A stretch of DNA of 26,403 nucleotides from an uncultured Lachnospiraceae bacterium. GTDB taxonomy: Bacteria > Bacillota_A > Clostridia > Lachnospirales > Lachnospiraceae. Of this stretch, positions 1-9,204 are shown piece by piece. Numbering within the stretch: position 1 is the stretch's first letter; every line of letters begins with the position of its first letter. The translations under genes and the position numbers were made by a program. Under the pieces are notes generated by a model that saw nothing but the letters and a program-made list of their open reading frames with translations, was not told where the DNA came from and searched no databases. The DNA is taken from positions 1 to 26,403 of the forward strand of contig CAJLNC010000031.1 of the NCBI GenBank assembly GCA_905207905.1, given 5' to 3'.

Positions 1-1
1 G

Positions 2-328
2 TGGTTTATTGATAAAAAAGATGCTGAACTTTTGATTCCACTTGTGGTAAAATATATGCAGATGATGGCGCCGTTTTATCTGTTTTATGCGATTGCGGAA
101 GCATTATCCGGTGCAAGCTGCGGTTTAGGGGAGACCGTTGCACCGATGATTACGACGCTTCTCAGCATCTGTCTGCTCCGGGTATGCAGTATCTGGGTGA
201 TTCTTCCGAAGTTTGAGACGATGGAATGTATCATCTGGATCTATATTGCTTCCTGGATCGTGGCAGGTCTGTCTTTTATCGGATTATTCTGGTATAAGAG
301 CAGAAGAAAATTACAGAAAAACAGGTAA
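2..328 (+). CDS. MATE-family multidrug efflux transporter, C-terminal end (5' partial)
   Basis: The reading frame is open from the first bases of the window, so the gene starts upstream and only about 108 C-terminal residues are visible. They contain at least two hydrophobic membrane helices, a glycine/alanine-rich turn (ALSGASCGLGET) typical of the MATE C-terminal bundle, and a basic cytoplasmic tail (KSRRKLQKNR). MATE proteins export cationic drugs or metabolites using a sodium or proton gradient in the cytoplasmic membrane. The LysR-type gene that follows 74 bases later on the same strand may have been its regulator before it was rearranged. The assignment rests on the tail only, so the subfamily cannot be given. 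Confidence 0.8.
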   Translation, partial: WFIDKKDAELLIPLVVKYMQMMAPFYLFYAIAEALSGASCGLGETVAPMITTLLSICLLRVCSIWVILPKFETMECIIWIYIASWIVAGLSFIGLFWYKSRRKLQKNR

Positions 329-402
329 TGCATCCGGAAAAACAGCCGGAACAGGAAATATAAGACTCCGGGCATGCCTGTTGGAAAAGATGGGAGTATC
401 GT

Positions 403-2274
403 ATGGAATTAAGAGAATTACAGTTCTTTGTTGTAAGTGTGGATGCAGGGAGTCTGAGTCAGGCTGCGCAGATTTTGTATACGACGCAGCCACATGTAAG
501 TAAAACGATCAAAAAGCTGGAGCGGACACTTGGATACCAGCTTCTCGAACGAAGCAAAAAAGGTGTGGAACTTACCAAAGAGGGAGAAAAAGTATACGAT
601 CAGGCAAGAAAAATGTTGAGTTCCATGGAAGAAATCCAGAGAATTCAGATGGAGACGCAGGAGAGTACGATCCGTATCGCATCTATGCCAAGCAGTCTTC
701 TGAGTGAAGAATTTGCCATATTTCTTGCAGAACATCCGAAACTGCATGCGGTGTGTTATGAGGAAACACTGGAGAAGATCATTCATCATATCTGTCATCG
801 ACAGGTGGAGGTTGGTTTTGTGTTTATCTCCAAGATGCAGCGGCAGGCTTTTGAACGGATGATACAGAAAAGAAAAATGACGTTCACACCGTTAAAAGAA
901 AAAGATATGGCACTGTATGTGGGACCGAACCACCCATATTATGAAAAGGAGTATGTGACAAAAGAAGAACTGCGAAATCTTCGCTATGTACAGCATGAAG
1001 AAGACCAGATTTCCCTGTTGCATACTTCCGGACATCTGCAGGAAGATCTGATTGACAGCAGAGACTTTCAACAGATCGTCACGGTAAACAGCAGCTCACT
1101 GATGCAGGAACTTTTAAGAAAGACGGATCTTGCCAATCTCAGCTGCAATCTGCAGAAGGAAAAAGAAAGGGACAGCCTGATCCGTATGATCCCGATCCGA
1201 AAAAGCCATACAAAAGTCTGTTTCGGGTACCTGCATCGGGCAGACTGCGTATTGCGTGCTCACACGGAGGAGTATTTGAAGCAGTTAGAAGCATATATTG
1301 ACGATAATATCGGAATGAAGCAGGAAGCAATACAGGCAAATTTGCTGATTTTATACAAATTATTTCATACTTTGGATGTTCCCAATTACATGATGGGAAA
1401 AGAGGGGAATATTTTTTATACAAATAACGGATATGCGCCTCAGGTTTGGTCTGGAACAATCCATTTTAGTGAGGGAGAGAAGCAGACTATGACGGATGCT
1501 TTTCTGAATTTTTCGGATTGGCTTGCTGATCTGGATGCAAAATTAATTGTGATGGGGATACCGGATAAAGAAAATATTTACCCAGAGGTATATCCCGATT
1601 CAGTAAAAAGATATAGTGAGGTTACTCAATTTGATGACTTGTTGAATTACATGCGGGAGTTTGAGGAACTTAATGTTTTGGATATAAAATCTGCATTATT
1701 GCAGGCAAAGGATGAGGGCAAAGATTTATATTATAAAGCATTTGATTGTACGCACTGGAATTTTTGGGGTATGTATATAGGATATTGTAATTTAATGGAA
1801 CGATTACAACAGGACGATCCTCTTCTGAAAATTGTTTCAAAGGAAGAATTGAATATTATAGAGGAAGAAACCAGTACTATGGAGCATTTGCAGAAATCTG
1901 AATTATTGTCTGAATATATTTCTTTTGATGATGTAAAGTATGAATATCGTATAACAAATCCATGCGGTATTGAATGTGATACGTTTCCCGGAAAGTTCGA
2001 GGTGGAAAATGGTGAAATCTATTATCATTATACAAATCCAGAATTAGATAATGGGAAAACGTTAAGTATAATAGGAGATTCGTATATATACGGACAGATG
2101 TTGCCGTTATTGGGAGAGAGTTTTGAGGATGTTTATTTTTTGCAGCCGCAAACGGGAACCCAAATCAGAAAATTTATACAAGAATCAAAACCAGATTATG
2201 TTTTATATGAAGCTGTAGAACGTGCATTTTATTATTATGTAGTATTAGAACGTTTACAAGAAGTAGTAGCATAA
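403..2274 (+). CDS. LysR-type regulator fused in frame to an AlgX/AlgJ-like SGNH acyltransferase fragment
   Basis: Start ATG 403 has GGGAG six bases upstream. Residues 1-60 form a LysR winged helix-turn-helix (AQILYTTQPHVSKTIKKLE), and residues about 88-290 are a LysR effector-binding domain, so the regulator is nearly full length. From about residue 295 the protein becomes the soluble part of an AlgX/AlgJ/DHHW-type polysaccharide O-acetyltransferase: a GKEGNIFYT segment, an Asp-His pair in DCTHW (D448, H451) and a GDSY serine motif (S560). Those enzymes normally have an N-terminal membrane anchor and act outside the cell with an MBOAT partner; here the anchor is missing and no MBOAT gene is present. 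Base composition turns markedly AT-rich at the junction near 1290-1340. The fusion probably arose by deletion. The regulator half may still work, but the acyltransferase half should be stranded in the cytoplasm. Confidence 0.75.
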   Translation: MELRELQFFVVSVDAGSLSQAAQILYTTQPHVSKTIKKLERTLGYQLLERSKKGVELTKEGEKVYDQARKMLSSMEEIQRIQMETQESTIRIASMPSSLLSEEFAIFLAEHPKLHAVCYEETLEKIIHHICHRQVEVGFVFISKMQRQAFERMIQKRKMTFTPLKEKDMALYVGPNHPYYEKEYVTKEELRNLRYVQHEEDQISLLHTSGHLQEDLIDSRDFQQIVTVNSSSLMQELLRKTDLANLSCNLQKEKERDSLIRMIPIRKSHTKVCFGYLHRADCVLRAHTEEYLKQLEAYIDDNIGMKQEAIQANLLILYKLFHTLDVPNYMMGKEGNIFYTNNGYAPQVWSGTIHFSEGEKQTMTDAFLNFSDWLADLDAKLIVMGIPDKENIYPEVYPDSVKRYSEVTQFDDLLNYMREFEELNVLDIKSALLQAKDEGKDLYYKAFDCTHWNFWGMYIGYCNLMERLQQDDPLLKIVSKEELNIIEEETSTMEHLQKSELLSEYISFDDVKYEYRITNPCGIECDTFPGKFEVENGEIYYHYTNPELDNGKTLSIIGDSYIYGQMLPLLGESFEDVYFLQPQTGTQIRKFIQESKPDYVLYEAVERAFYYYVVLERLQEVVA

Positions 2275-2515
2275 TTTGCTATAAATTTTAGATATATTAA
2301 AAGAGAGACTAGTATTAGCAGTTACTTAGAAATAAGCTATTGATTTTCTATATAATTAATATACAAATGCAATCACAGTATCTTAGGTACATTGATGATA
2401 GGACAAGACATGGGATTGTTTTAGATTTGTATTTATTTAAGTGACATTTTGAAAAAGATTAGTTTCATTTTAAATGCCTGCAAAATATGTTACTAATAGA
2501 AAGGGAAGACTGCAA

Positions 2516-4302
2516 ATGAAAAAAGGCAGAAAAATCAGGATCTGTTTAATGGCTTGCGGTATATCAAGTACCATCTCTATTTTGAGCTTACTATTGTCCA
2601 CATATTTGTATGAAGAGATGTTTTTAGGATATTTTGAAAATATTTTTATATTTATACTAAATACACTTCCCATACTATTTTTCTATTTTCTTTTTTATTT
2701 TGTAATGAAACGAGAATGGATTTCATATTTAATTACAATTTCTTTAGTATTGGGAGGGGCGACGGCAAATTATTATAAAATTGTATTTAGAGATGATCCT
2801 TTGATGTTTGGCGATTTAACGCTTATAAAAGAGGCGAAGAATTTACTGGGAAATTATGAACTTTTTTTAGACTTTAAGCTGGTGTTTGTTTGGTTGACAG
2901 CATTAATTATTTTGATTGCGCTGTTTTTTAGAAAAAAAGAAAATATGACATGGAATTTTAGGATAATCGGAGCATGCGCATCGCTTATAGGTTTGATAGG
3001 GACATATGGCTTGATAACAGATAATACAATATATGAAAGTACAGAAAGTCCGTCTTTACAAGATGCTGGAAATCAAACAGAACAATTTGCCAGCAGGGGT
3101 TTTGTATATTCATTTATTCGTAGTGCATCCTATCGTTATGCGAAACCAAAAGATTATAAGAAAAGTGATATGGAGAAAGTAGTGGCTTCCTTGGAGTATC
3201 ATGATATTCCAGAAGAAAAAAAGATAAATATAATTGCAGTTATGTTAGAGGCATATAATGATTTTAGTAAATTCGAAGAAGTCAATTTTGAAAATAACCC
3301 TTATATTAAATGGGAAAAATTAAAGGAAGAGTCTTATAGTGGTGAAATTGTAACGAATATTTTTGCAGGAGGAACAATAAATACTGAACGGTCATTTGTT
3401 ACGGGTGCAATGAACTTGCCGGATTTTAGAAAAAAGACGAATACTTATATAACGTATTTTGATGAGCAGGGATATGTTACAGAGGGAATTCATCCCTATC
3501 ATGGATGGTATTATAATAGAAAGAATATTAATTTTAATTTAGGGTTTCAGAAGTATTATTTTTATGAGGATATTTTTGCTCCAAACGGCATTTATTTGGA
3601 TGCTGGAAAGGGGCTGATGCCTGTTATTTCTGACAATATATTATTTGATACTATTTATGATTTGTATGAGGAAAATAAAAAAACGGGCAAACCATATTTA
3701 AATTTCAGTGTTTCTTTAGCTATGCACGGAGCCTATCCTGTAGATGTAGTGACAAAAAAAGATACTTAAAATGGGAAGATAACTATACAGAAGAAGAGTA
3801 TAATATATGCAATTATTACTTTGAACAAGTAGAAAAAACAAATGAGGCCATCAGCAGATTTGTAGAGCGTTTTAGAGAAGAGGAGCCTGTAGTTATAGTT
3901 TTTTTTGGAGATCACAATCCCTGGTTAGGAAATAATAACAGTGTGTATGATATGTTGGGAATTAATTTAGAAACCGATGAGCAGGAGGGATTTTATAATT
4001 ATTATTGTACACCCTACCTATTTTGGGCCAATGACAGCGCTAAGGAATGCTTACAGAAAAAAATTGAAGGTGAGGGAGGCATTCTCAGTGCCTGTTTCTT
4101 AATGAATGAATTATTTGAAGTTTTAGGCTATGAAGGCAATCAGTTTATGCAGGCATCAAATCAACTGTATGAGGTGTTGAATGTGATACAAGGGCCATTT
4201 TATCAATCTCAAGGGAATATACTCGGTAAATTGTCAGAAACTGAAAGTGATTTGTTGACACAGTTTGAAAAAATACAGTATTATTGGCTGAAAGAGCGAT
4301 AG
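2516..4302 (+). pseudogene. LTA-synthase-like membrane phosphoglycerol transferase, split by a one-base frameshift
   Basis: ATG 2516 is preferred over ATG 2474 because AAGGGAAG lies just upstream. The N-terminus has about five hydrophobic helices, followed by an extracytoplasmic sulfatase-fold domain like LtaS. The metal/catalytic residues are E245 (MLEAYND), the nucleophile T290 (INTERSF) and an Asp-His pair (FFGDHNPW, 3901-3924). The frame ends at TAA 3767-3769, and homology continues in the -1 frame to 4302. An A7 run at 3754-3760 lies in frame as A AAA AAA, and an eighth A would restore one protein of about 595 residues. LtaS-type enzymes polymerise glycerol phosphate from phosphatidylglycerol and release diacylglycerol. 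The lesion may be a real mutation, slippage at the A-run, or a sequencing error. The gene is very AT-rich, like the acyltransferase fragment before it. Confidence 0.8.
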
Positions 4303-4423
4303 AGGGAAGCGCTAAGATTCAAATCAAAGCATTTTATACAAGAATAAAGGGTTGACTGTATTCTCAAGATATTTTTGGCTAAAGTTGTTTCTAACGGAAT
4401 ATTTGTTTTGAGCAGGTAAAAAA

Positions 4424-5311
4424 TCAAATTTTAGGCACAATAAAAGAAACCGCCTGATGAAGATTGCGGATACACACGTTACTGTGCTCTCCGCCAAATT
4501 CGCCATCACGTGTCCAAGGAACATTTTTATCAAAGATGATTTGAAGTTCAGAGGTTTTAAAAGCTATAATATAGTCATTAGCATCTCCGGTAAGAAGGGC
4601 ATTTATAATGCCGGGCCAGTCAATGAAACTATCTGGCATTCGGATGAAAGTTACTTCAAAGAGACCGTCATTGAGGGAAATATTCTGACCGGTGATGCTT
4701 TTAAAGCCCCCCACAGAATTAGAATTTGTAATCATTCCAAATATAAATTCCCCAGCCCCGGATTTTTCGGGGCTTTTAAATTTTAAATGCCAGCTCTTTA
4801 AAGAGGACAGGCTTTTTACTCCTTCCAGAATATAGGCAATATGTCCAAGGATATTTTTTAGGTCTTGTTTGGTTTCATAAGAGACATTGGTAAAAGCACC
4901 AAAAGCCGCTACATAGATAAAGTATTCCTCATTTATTTTTCCGATGTCACAGGGAAAAAGATTCCCATTGATAAGCGTATCAAGTGAAGCAGAAATCTGC
5001 TTTGGGATGTTCAGAGTGTTGGCAAAATCATTTGTGTTGCCAGTTGGAATATAGCCGATCGGAAGCCGGAGACTTCCGCCGACAACACCAGACACCACCT
5101 CGCTGAGGGTGCCGTCTCCGCCGCTGCATAAAATGAGGTCAAAAGATTTTCCGTATTTTAAAACAAATTTAGAAGCATCCTGATTTCCCTGGGTAACATG
5201 TACAGAGATTTCCAGATTCATACTGCTGAGTTTTTCAATGATATCTGCCAAATGGGTCCGGATTTGTCCTTTTCCAGATTTGGGATTATAGATAAAAAGT
5301 AATTTTTTCAT
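4424..5311 (-). CDS. Diacylglycerol kinase / YegS-like lipid kinase
   Basis: The product is about 295 residues, the usual size for this family. It carries the nucleotide-binding signature GGDGT at residues 64-68, an N-terminal NPKSGKG loop (9-15), and PTGNTNDFA (89-97). A GTG at 5326 would add five residues, but the conserved start is at ATG 5311; GGGGAG upstream suits neither start ideally. Enzymes of this group phosphorylate diacylglycerol or related lipids at the inner membrane face. DgkB-type members recycle the diacylglycerol made during lipoteichoic acid synthesis, which fits the LTA-synthase-like gene that converges on it from the left. The substrate cannot be told from sequence alone. 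No motif residue appears lost, so it is probably functional. Confidence 0.9.
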   Translation of the reverse strand: MKKLLFIYNPKSGKGQIRTHLADIIEKLSSMNLEISVHVTQGNQDASKFVLKYGKSFDLILCSGGDGTLSEVVSGVVGGSLRLPIGYIPTGNTNDFANTLNIPKQISASLDTLINGNLFPCDIGKINEEYFIYVAAFGAFTNVSYETKQDLKNILGHIAYILEGVKSLSSLKSWHLKFKSPEKSGAGEFIFGMITNSNSVGGFKSITGQNISLNDGLFEVTFIRMPDSFIDWPGIINALLTGDANDYIIAFKTSELQIIFDKNVPWTRDGEFGGEHSNVCIRNLHQAVSFIVPKI

Positions 5312-5722
5312 AATAAATGTAAACACTCCCCAGGATCAATGCGTAAATGAAATACTGATACTATATCACAAATAATGTGGAATTCCAAGAACTTAACGTT
5401 AAAATGTAGGGAAACGGACTATTTTGAAGTTCTTGAAAAAAGTTTTTATGAGGATACAATGATTGAAAAGTGATTGTTTGCAATGGCAGGACGAGATGCT
5501 TTTTGAAGCCAGGAAGTATTATTTATATGGTGGACTTATAAACCTTAGAAAGAGAGAAGGTATGGTCTAAGGTTGTAGACGGTCAGTATATAGTAATCAT
5601 GAAATATCCTGTACAATCATAGTTTTTTCACTTGCCTTCCAGATTTTTTAACGATAGAATATAATCACAAAATGATTGTAATTAAAATTTAGAATATAAG
5701 AGACTAGAAAACCAAGGAGGAA
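5312..5722. other. Intergenic region between the lipid kinase and the Rpn gene
   Basis: This 411-base, AT-rich, divergent intergenic stretch has no convincing ORF. It holds an imperfect inverted repeat (CAAGAACTT at 5386-5394 with AAGTTCTTG at 5427-5435) and two operator-like palindromes: CACA-N5-TGTG at 5367-5379 and ACAA-N5-TTGT at 5667-5679. A close relative lies at 9877-9890. It should contain the promoters of both flanking genes, but no -35/-10 pair here is good enough to call. Confidence 0.5.
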
Positions 5723-6736
5723 TTGACTATCGGAAGAAAAGATTCAGTGACGAAATCGTACATGGGTGAGGATGCCGTTTTTGCAGATGCTTTTAATTAT
5801 TTTCTTTACCAGGGCAGGCAGGTGCTGGCCCCGGAAGATTTGAAGCCCCTGGATACAGCACAGCTTGGGGTATTTTCGGGAACCGGAAAAGCTGCAGGGA
5901 CTGCCGTGGAAGCAGTACAGAAGTACCGGGATGTGCTAAAGATAGGGAATGTGAAGAAGGATGACAGGGCCGCCTACCTTTTGCTTGGGGTGGAGAACCA
6001 GAGCCAGGTGCATTATGCCATGCCCGTAAGGAATCTGGTGTACGATGCCCTCCAGTATGCCAGGCAGGTAGAGCAGATTGCGGCAGACCACCGGAGGCAG
6101 TGTGACTGGAGCGGGCATAGCCGTGGAGAATATCTTTCCGGTTTTTATAAGAAGGATCAGCTTCTTCCGGTGATCACATTGGCGATCTTTTTCAGCCCGG
6201 ATAGGTGGGACGGTCCGATGACGCTGCATGATATGATGTCTGCGACAGATCCGGAGCTTCTGAAGCTGGTACAGGATTACCGGATCCACTTGATAGAACC
6301 GGCAGCCATGGAGACGGAGGATTTCGAGAAGTTGTGCTCCAGTCTGAGGGAAGTGCTGGCATTTATTAAATATTCCAGGGATCCGGAGAAGCTTTCCAAG
6401 CTGCTGACCCAGGATCCTCATTTTGAACATCTGGACCGAAGTGCAGCTATGGTGATCAGCGCCTGTACCCACACAGATTTGAATATAAAAGAGGATGAGG
6501 AGGCGGTAAATATGTGTCAAGCCATAGAGGCTATGAAGAGAGACAGCCGGGAGGCGGGAGTTGCAGAAGGAAGGGCAGAGGGAAGAGCAGAGGGGAAAGA
6601 AGAAGGAATGCTTATTCAGGCCAGAGCTACTGCGGAAAGGCTGGCGGCAAAAGGGTTTGAAGAGGAGCAGATCGCAGAGATCCTGGGTTACGGGTTAAGT
6701 GTAGTGAGAATGTGGATTTATTCTGATGAACAGTAA
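5723..6736 (+). CDS. Rpn-family PD-(D/E)XK nuclease (recombination-promoting nuclease / putative transposase)
   Basis: The 337-residue product has the arrangement of clostridial Rpn/YhgA-like proteins: an N-terminal FADAFNYFL segment, then the nuclease core with YRDVL (Asp) and LLGVENQ (E-x-Q) as the likely catalytic residues. The C-terminal tail (from about residue 264) has a Glu/Gly/Arg-rich helix and a small helix-turn-helix-like end (EEEQIAEILGYG). TTG 5723 is the only standard start in the right place but sits just two bases from GGAGG. The ATC at 5729 is eight bases from it and aligns with the usual initiator of relatives (M-G-[KR]-K-D), suggesting ATG has mutated to ATC. Rpn proteins are DNA endonucleases linked to recombination and phage defence. 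An internal start is annotated separately. No transposon ends were seen. Confidence 0.85.
   Translation: MTIGRKDSVTKSYMGEDAVFADAFNYFLYQGRQVLAPEDLKPLDTAQLGVFSGTGKAAGTAVEAVQKYRDVLKIGNVKKDDRAAYLLLGVENQSQVHYAMPVRNLVYDALQYARQVEQIAADHRRQCDWSGHSRGEYLSGFYKKDQLLPVITLAIFFSPDRWDGPMTLHDMMSATDPELLKLVQDYRIHLIEPAAMETEDFEKLCSSLREVLAFIKYSRDPEKLSKLLTQDPHFEHLDRSAAMVISACTHTDLNIKEDEEAVNMCQAIEAMKRDSREAGVAEGRAEGRAEGKEEGMLIQARATAERLAAKGFEEEQIAEILGYGLSVVRMWIYSDEQ
6512..6736 (+). CDS. Possible intragenic Rpn C-terminal antitoxin (internal in-frame start)
   Basis: Inside the Rpn gene and in the same frame, AGGAGG at 6498-6503 stands eight bases before ATG 6512, a textbook initiation site and better than the site of the full-length protein. 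Translation from it would give a 74-residue protein made only of the C-terminal domain, starting MCQAIEAMKRDSREAG. In E. coli, Rpn genes are known to encode such intragenic small proteins, which bind and block the toxic full-length nuclease. That this happens here is inferred from position and ribosome site only; the AGGAGG could be chance in a Glu/Glu-coding stretch (GAG GAG GCG). Confidence 0.5.
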   Translation: MCQAIEAMKRDSREAGVAEGRAEGRAEGKEEGMLIQARATAERLAAKGFEEEQIAEILGYGLSVVRMWIYSDEQ

Positions 6737-6819
6737 GGCGGATAAGGGTATCTGTTTTGAAAGTTTTTATATGTGAGATTTTTTTAGAAATGCTTCTGCA
6801 GTTTACTGGTGTATAAAAT

Positions 6820-6836
6820 GCCGCATTCTATGCGGC
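6820..6836 (+). terminator. Short hairpin after the Rpn gene
   Basis: GCCGCAT and ATGCGGC form a perfect 7-bp stem with a three-base loop, 84 bases after the Rpn stop. It is not followed directly by a T-run, so it is a weak terminator candidate. Confidence 0.3.
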
Positions 6837-6974
6837 TGCACTTTCCACTGATTTTTTGTAGAATGAAGTTCAAAGAAACTGGAGTATCTTGAGATGCCGG
6901 AGTCCTGGCTTACGGTATTTTAAGAATTGGAGGAACATGAGAAATAAGTGATAGTAAGAGAGGCAGGTGAAACC

Positions 6975-8222
6975 ATGGCATACAGTGAGTTAATTAAAAA
7001 TTTTAATAAGATCCGTGATTATATGCGGGATTTTTATATTTATGGTTTCAAATGCCGTGATGATTATACAAAGAAAAGCGCCAGATCCTATGACAATGAG
7101 AAACGGCGGATGGAGAGCTGGCTTGGGGATTATATGCAATTTCGCCGAACCGCTGATGGCAAGGAAGTATTTTTATCCATAGACAGTAGAGTGACGAAAC
7201 AGAATCCGCTTTATAAAGCATGGAAAACGAAAAGTTTTACAGACGGAGATATTACGCTGCATTTTGTGATCCTGGATATTCTTGCTTCCGGGGCAGAGAA
7301 GTCGTTTCTTGAAATAGCCGGACAGATAGATTCTTATTTGGAGGTATTTGATCATGTACGGCTGTTTGATAGTTCCACGATCCGAAAGAAGCTGAATGAG
7401 TATGTGAAAGAGGGAATGCTGGTCAGCAGAAGATCAGGAAAAACAGTTCTGTACCGGCGTTCCCAGGAGAACAGTATTCCGAATACAGACATTCTGGATT
7501 TCTTTTCAGAAACAGCGCCATGCGGCGTAATAGGATCCTTTCTTTTGGATAAAACAGCCAGGCATGAGAGCTGTTTTGCTTTTAAGCATCATTACATAAC
7601 AGGGGCTATGGATAGTGAGGTGCTTTGCTCTATATTTGCAGCGATTCATGAAAAGAGAATGATTGCAGTTGAGATGATCAACAGAGAAAAGAATCGGGTT
7701 TCGGAAAGTCATCTGGTTCCCCTTAGAGTCAGAAACAGCGTTCAGGGTGGGAGACAGTATCTTATGGCTTATGCGCCGCGGTTTAAGAGAATTACATCGT
7801 ATCGTTTGGACAATATTATTTCGGTAAAGACAGAAGCGGTTTCAGAACAATTTGATGAGCTTCGGAGAAAGTTAGACAGGCTGGAACCGCATATATGGGG
7901 AGTCAGTACAGACAGCAGATCTGGGAAGCGAATGGAGCACGTTGCATTTACGGTTCGCTATACAGAGGAAGAAAAGCATATCCCCAGGAGGCTGGAAAGG
8001 GAAAAACGTATTGGCACAGTGGAACATCTAGATCAAAATACAAGCAGATTTTCAGCGGATGTATTCGATGCTGGCGAACTGATCCCCTGGATCCGCACCT
8101 TCATTTGCCGGATCACGGATATTTCAATTTCTAACAAGGCATTGGAAGATCAGTTTAAAAAAGATCTTCAGACAATGTATGCAATGTATGGCTTGAAAGG
8201 CGGTGACAGCCATGCTGTTTAG
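6975..8222 (+). CDS. WYL-domain protein, first of an overlapping pair
   Basis: ATG 6975 is preceded by AGGTGA at suitable spacing and matches the expected N-terminus; a TTG/GTG-type extension upstream has no ribosome site. The protein is about 415 residues. An N-terminal helical/winged region (to about 165) looks DNA-binding. The WYL domain follows in the middle, with RQYLMAYAPRFKRITSYRLD as its ligand-binding core, and then a C-terminal WCX-type extension. WYL proteins are usually ligand-responsive transcription regulators, often controlling defence or nucleic-acid-damage functions. The stop at 8222 overlaps the next WYL gene by 11 bases, so the two are translationally coupled and probably act as a complex. 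The nearest downstream candidates for control are the RtcB/RlaP remnants. The effector is unknown. Confidence 0.88.
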   Translation: MAYSELIKNFNKIRDYMRDFYIYGFKCRDDYTKKSARSYDNEKRRMESWLGDYMQFRRTADGKEVFLSIDSRVTKQNPLYKAWKTKSFTDGDITLHFVILDILASGAEKSFLEIAGQIDSYLEVFDHVRLFDSSTIRKKLNEYVKEGMLVSRRSGKTVLYRRSQENSIPNTDILDFFSETAPCGVIGSFLLDKTARHESCFAFKHHYITGAMDSEVLCSIFAAIHEKRMIAVEMINREKNRVSESHLVPLRVRNSVQGGRQYLMAYAPRFKRITSYRLDNIISVKTEAVSEQFDELRRKLDRLEPHIWGVSTDSRSGKRMEHVAFTVRYTEEEKHIPRRLEREKRIGTVEHLDQNTSRFSADVFDAGELIPWIRTFICRITDISISNKALEDQFKKDLQTMYAMYGLKGGDSHAV

Positions 8223-9123
8223 TGAATTATATGGGGTTTATTTCCACACGGTTGCTTCGATCTTGACTGCCGCAGTGGATCATACGCTGCAGCCGGGCGA
8301 GATGAAGCGAATCATACAGGAGACTGCTTTTGGAGAGAGCATGCTGAATATTCCGGAAGCATTGGGGAAGGAACACTGGCGGCTGATGAAAGACGATGGG
8401 ACTACCATTATCAGGAATGTTCCGACTATGCCGCTGACGATACTGCAAAAACGCTGGCTCAATGCAATTGCCTATGATCCCAGAATCCGGTTGTTTACAG
8501 ATGAACCTGCTGTCTTTCCGGATATAGAACCTTTGTTTTTTCCGGAAGATATCAAAGTATTTGACCGATATGGGGATGGGGATCCGTATGAGGATGAAGA
8601 ATATATCCGCAACTTCCGCTTGATCCTGGATGCCATTAAACATCAATATTCTCTTCAGATCAGTGTCGTAAGCCGTCATGGAGAGCGGATCACAACCAGG
8701 ACACTTCTGGAATATCTGGAGTATTCAGAGAAGGATGATAAGTTTCGATTGATCGGGACTGGAAGCAAATTAGGGAACACAATTAATTTGGGCCGCATTA
8801 TCTCCTGCGGGAAATGTGACATAACAGAAAAAAATGTACCTGGAAAGAGAAATCTTTCTCGTCCCCGTACCGTGATTTTTGAAGTTGCAGATGAGAGAAA
8901 TGCTCTGGAAAGGGCGCTGATGCACTTTGCTCACTTTAAAAAGCAGGCAGAAAAGCTGGAAGATGGCAAATATAAGATTACGCTGTGTTACGATAAAGAA
9001 GATGAAACGGAAGTCCTGATCCGTGTGCTCTCTTTCGGCCCTATGATCCGGGTTGTAAAACCGCCGGCATTTGTCAATTTAATAAAGAGGAGATTGCTGG
9101 ATCAAAAAAGTTGTGAACTGTGA
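8212..9123 (+). CDS. WYL-domain protein, second of an overlapping pair
   Basis: ATG 8212 lies inside the end of the preceding WYL gene, with GGCGGTG as a ribosome site. An in-frame start nine bases earlier is possible but poorer. The product is about 303 residues. The WYL core is in the middle of the C-terminal half: TRTLLEYLEYSEKDDKFRL, then NTINLGRI. No clear helix-turn-helix is visible at its N-terminus, which suggests that DNA binding may be supplied mainly by the partner. Its stop codon lies inside the stem of the terminator at 9104-9142, so transcription of the pair ends exactly here. Confidence 0.87.
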   Translation: MLFSELYGVYFHTVASILTAAVDHTLQPGEMKRIIQETAFGESMLNIPEALGKEHWRLMKDDGTTIIRNVPTMPLTILQKRWLNAIAYDPRIRLFTDEPAVFPDIEPLFFPEDIKVFDRYGDGDPYEDEEYIRNFRLILDAIKHQYSLQISVVSRHGERITTRTLLEYLEYSEKDDKFRLIGTGSKLGNTINLGRIISCGKCDITEKNVPGKRNLSRPRTVIFEVADERNALERALMHFAHFKKQAEKLEDGKYKITLCYDKEDETEVLIRVLSFGPMIRVVKPPAFVNLIKRRLLDQKSCEL

Positions 9124-9142
9124 CAAGTTCGCAACTTTTTTT
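9104..9142 (+). terminator. Rho-independent terminator of the WYL pair
   Basis: A 10-bp stem (9110-9119 with 9126-9135, one G-T pair) closes a six-base loop and is flanked by A6 on the left and T7 on the right (9136-9142). The T-run and the matching A-run make it potentially bidirectional. It overlaps the stop codon of the second WYL gene. Confidence 0.88.
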
Positions 9143-9204
9143 CCGTGATAAAGAAGTTCAGACGCAGTAAACTATCGGTATAACAGGATAAGATCAGGAA
9201 GGAT

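Noticed and set aside
5723..6736. Rpn gene as a mobile element
   Set aside because: Although the family is often labelled transposase, no inverted repeats or target duplications were seen around it.
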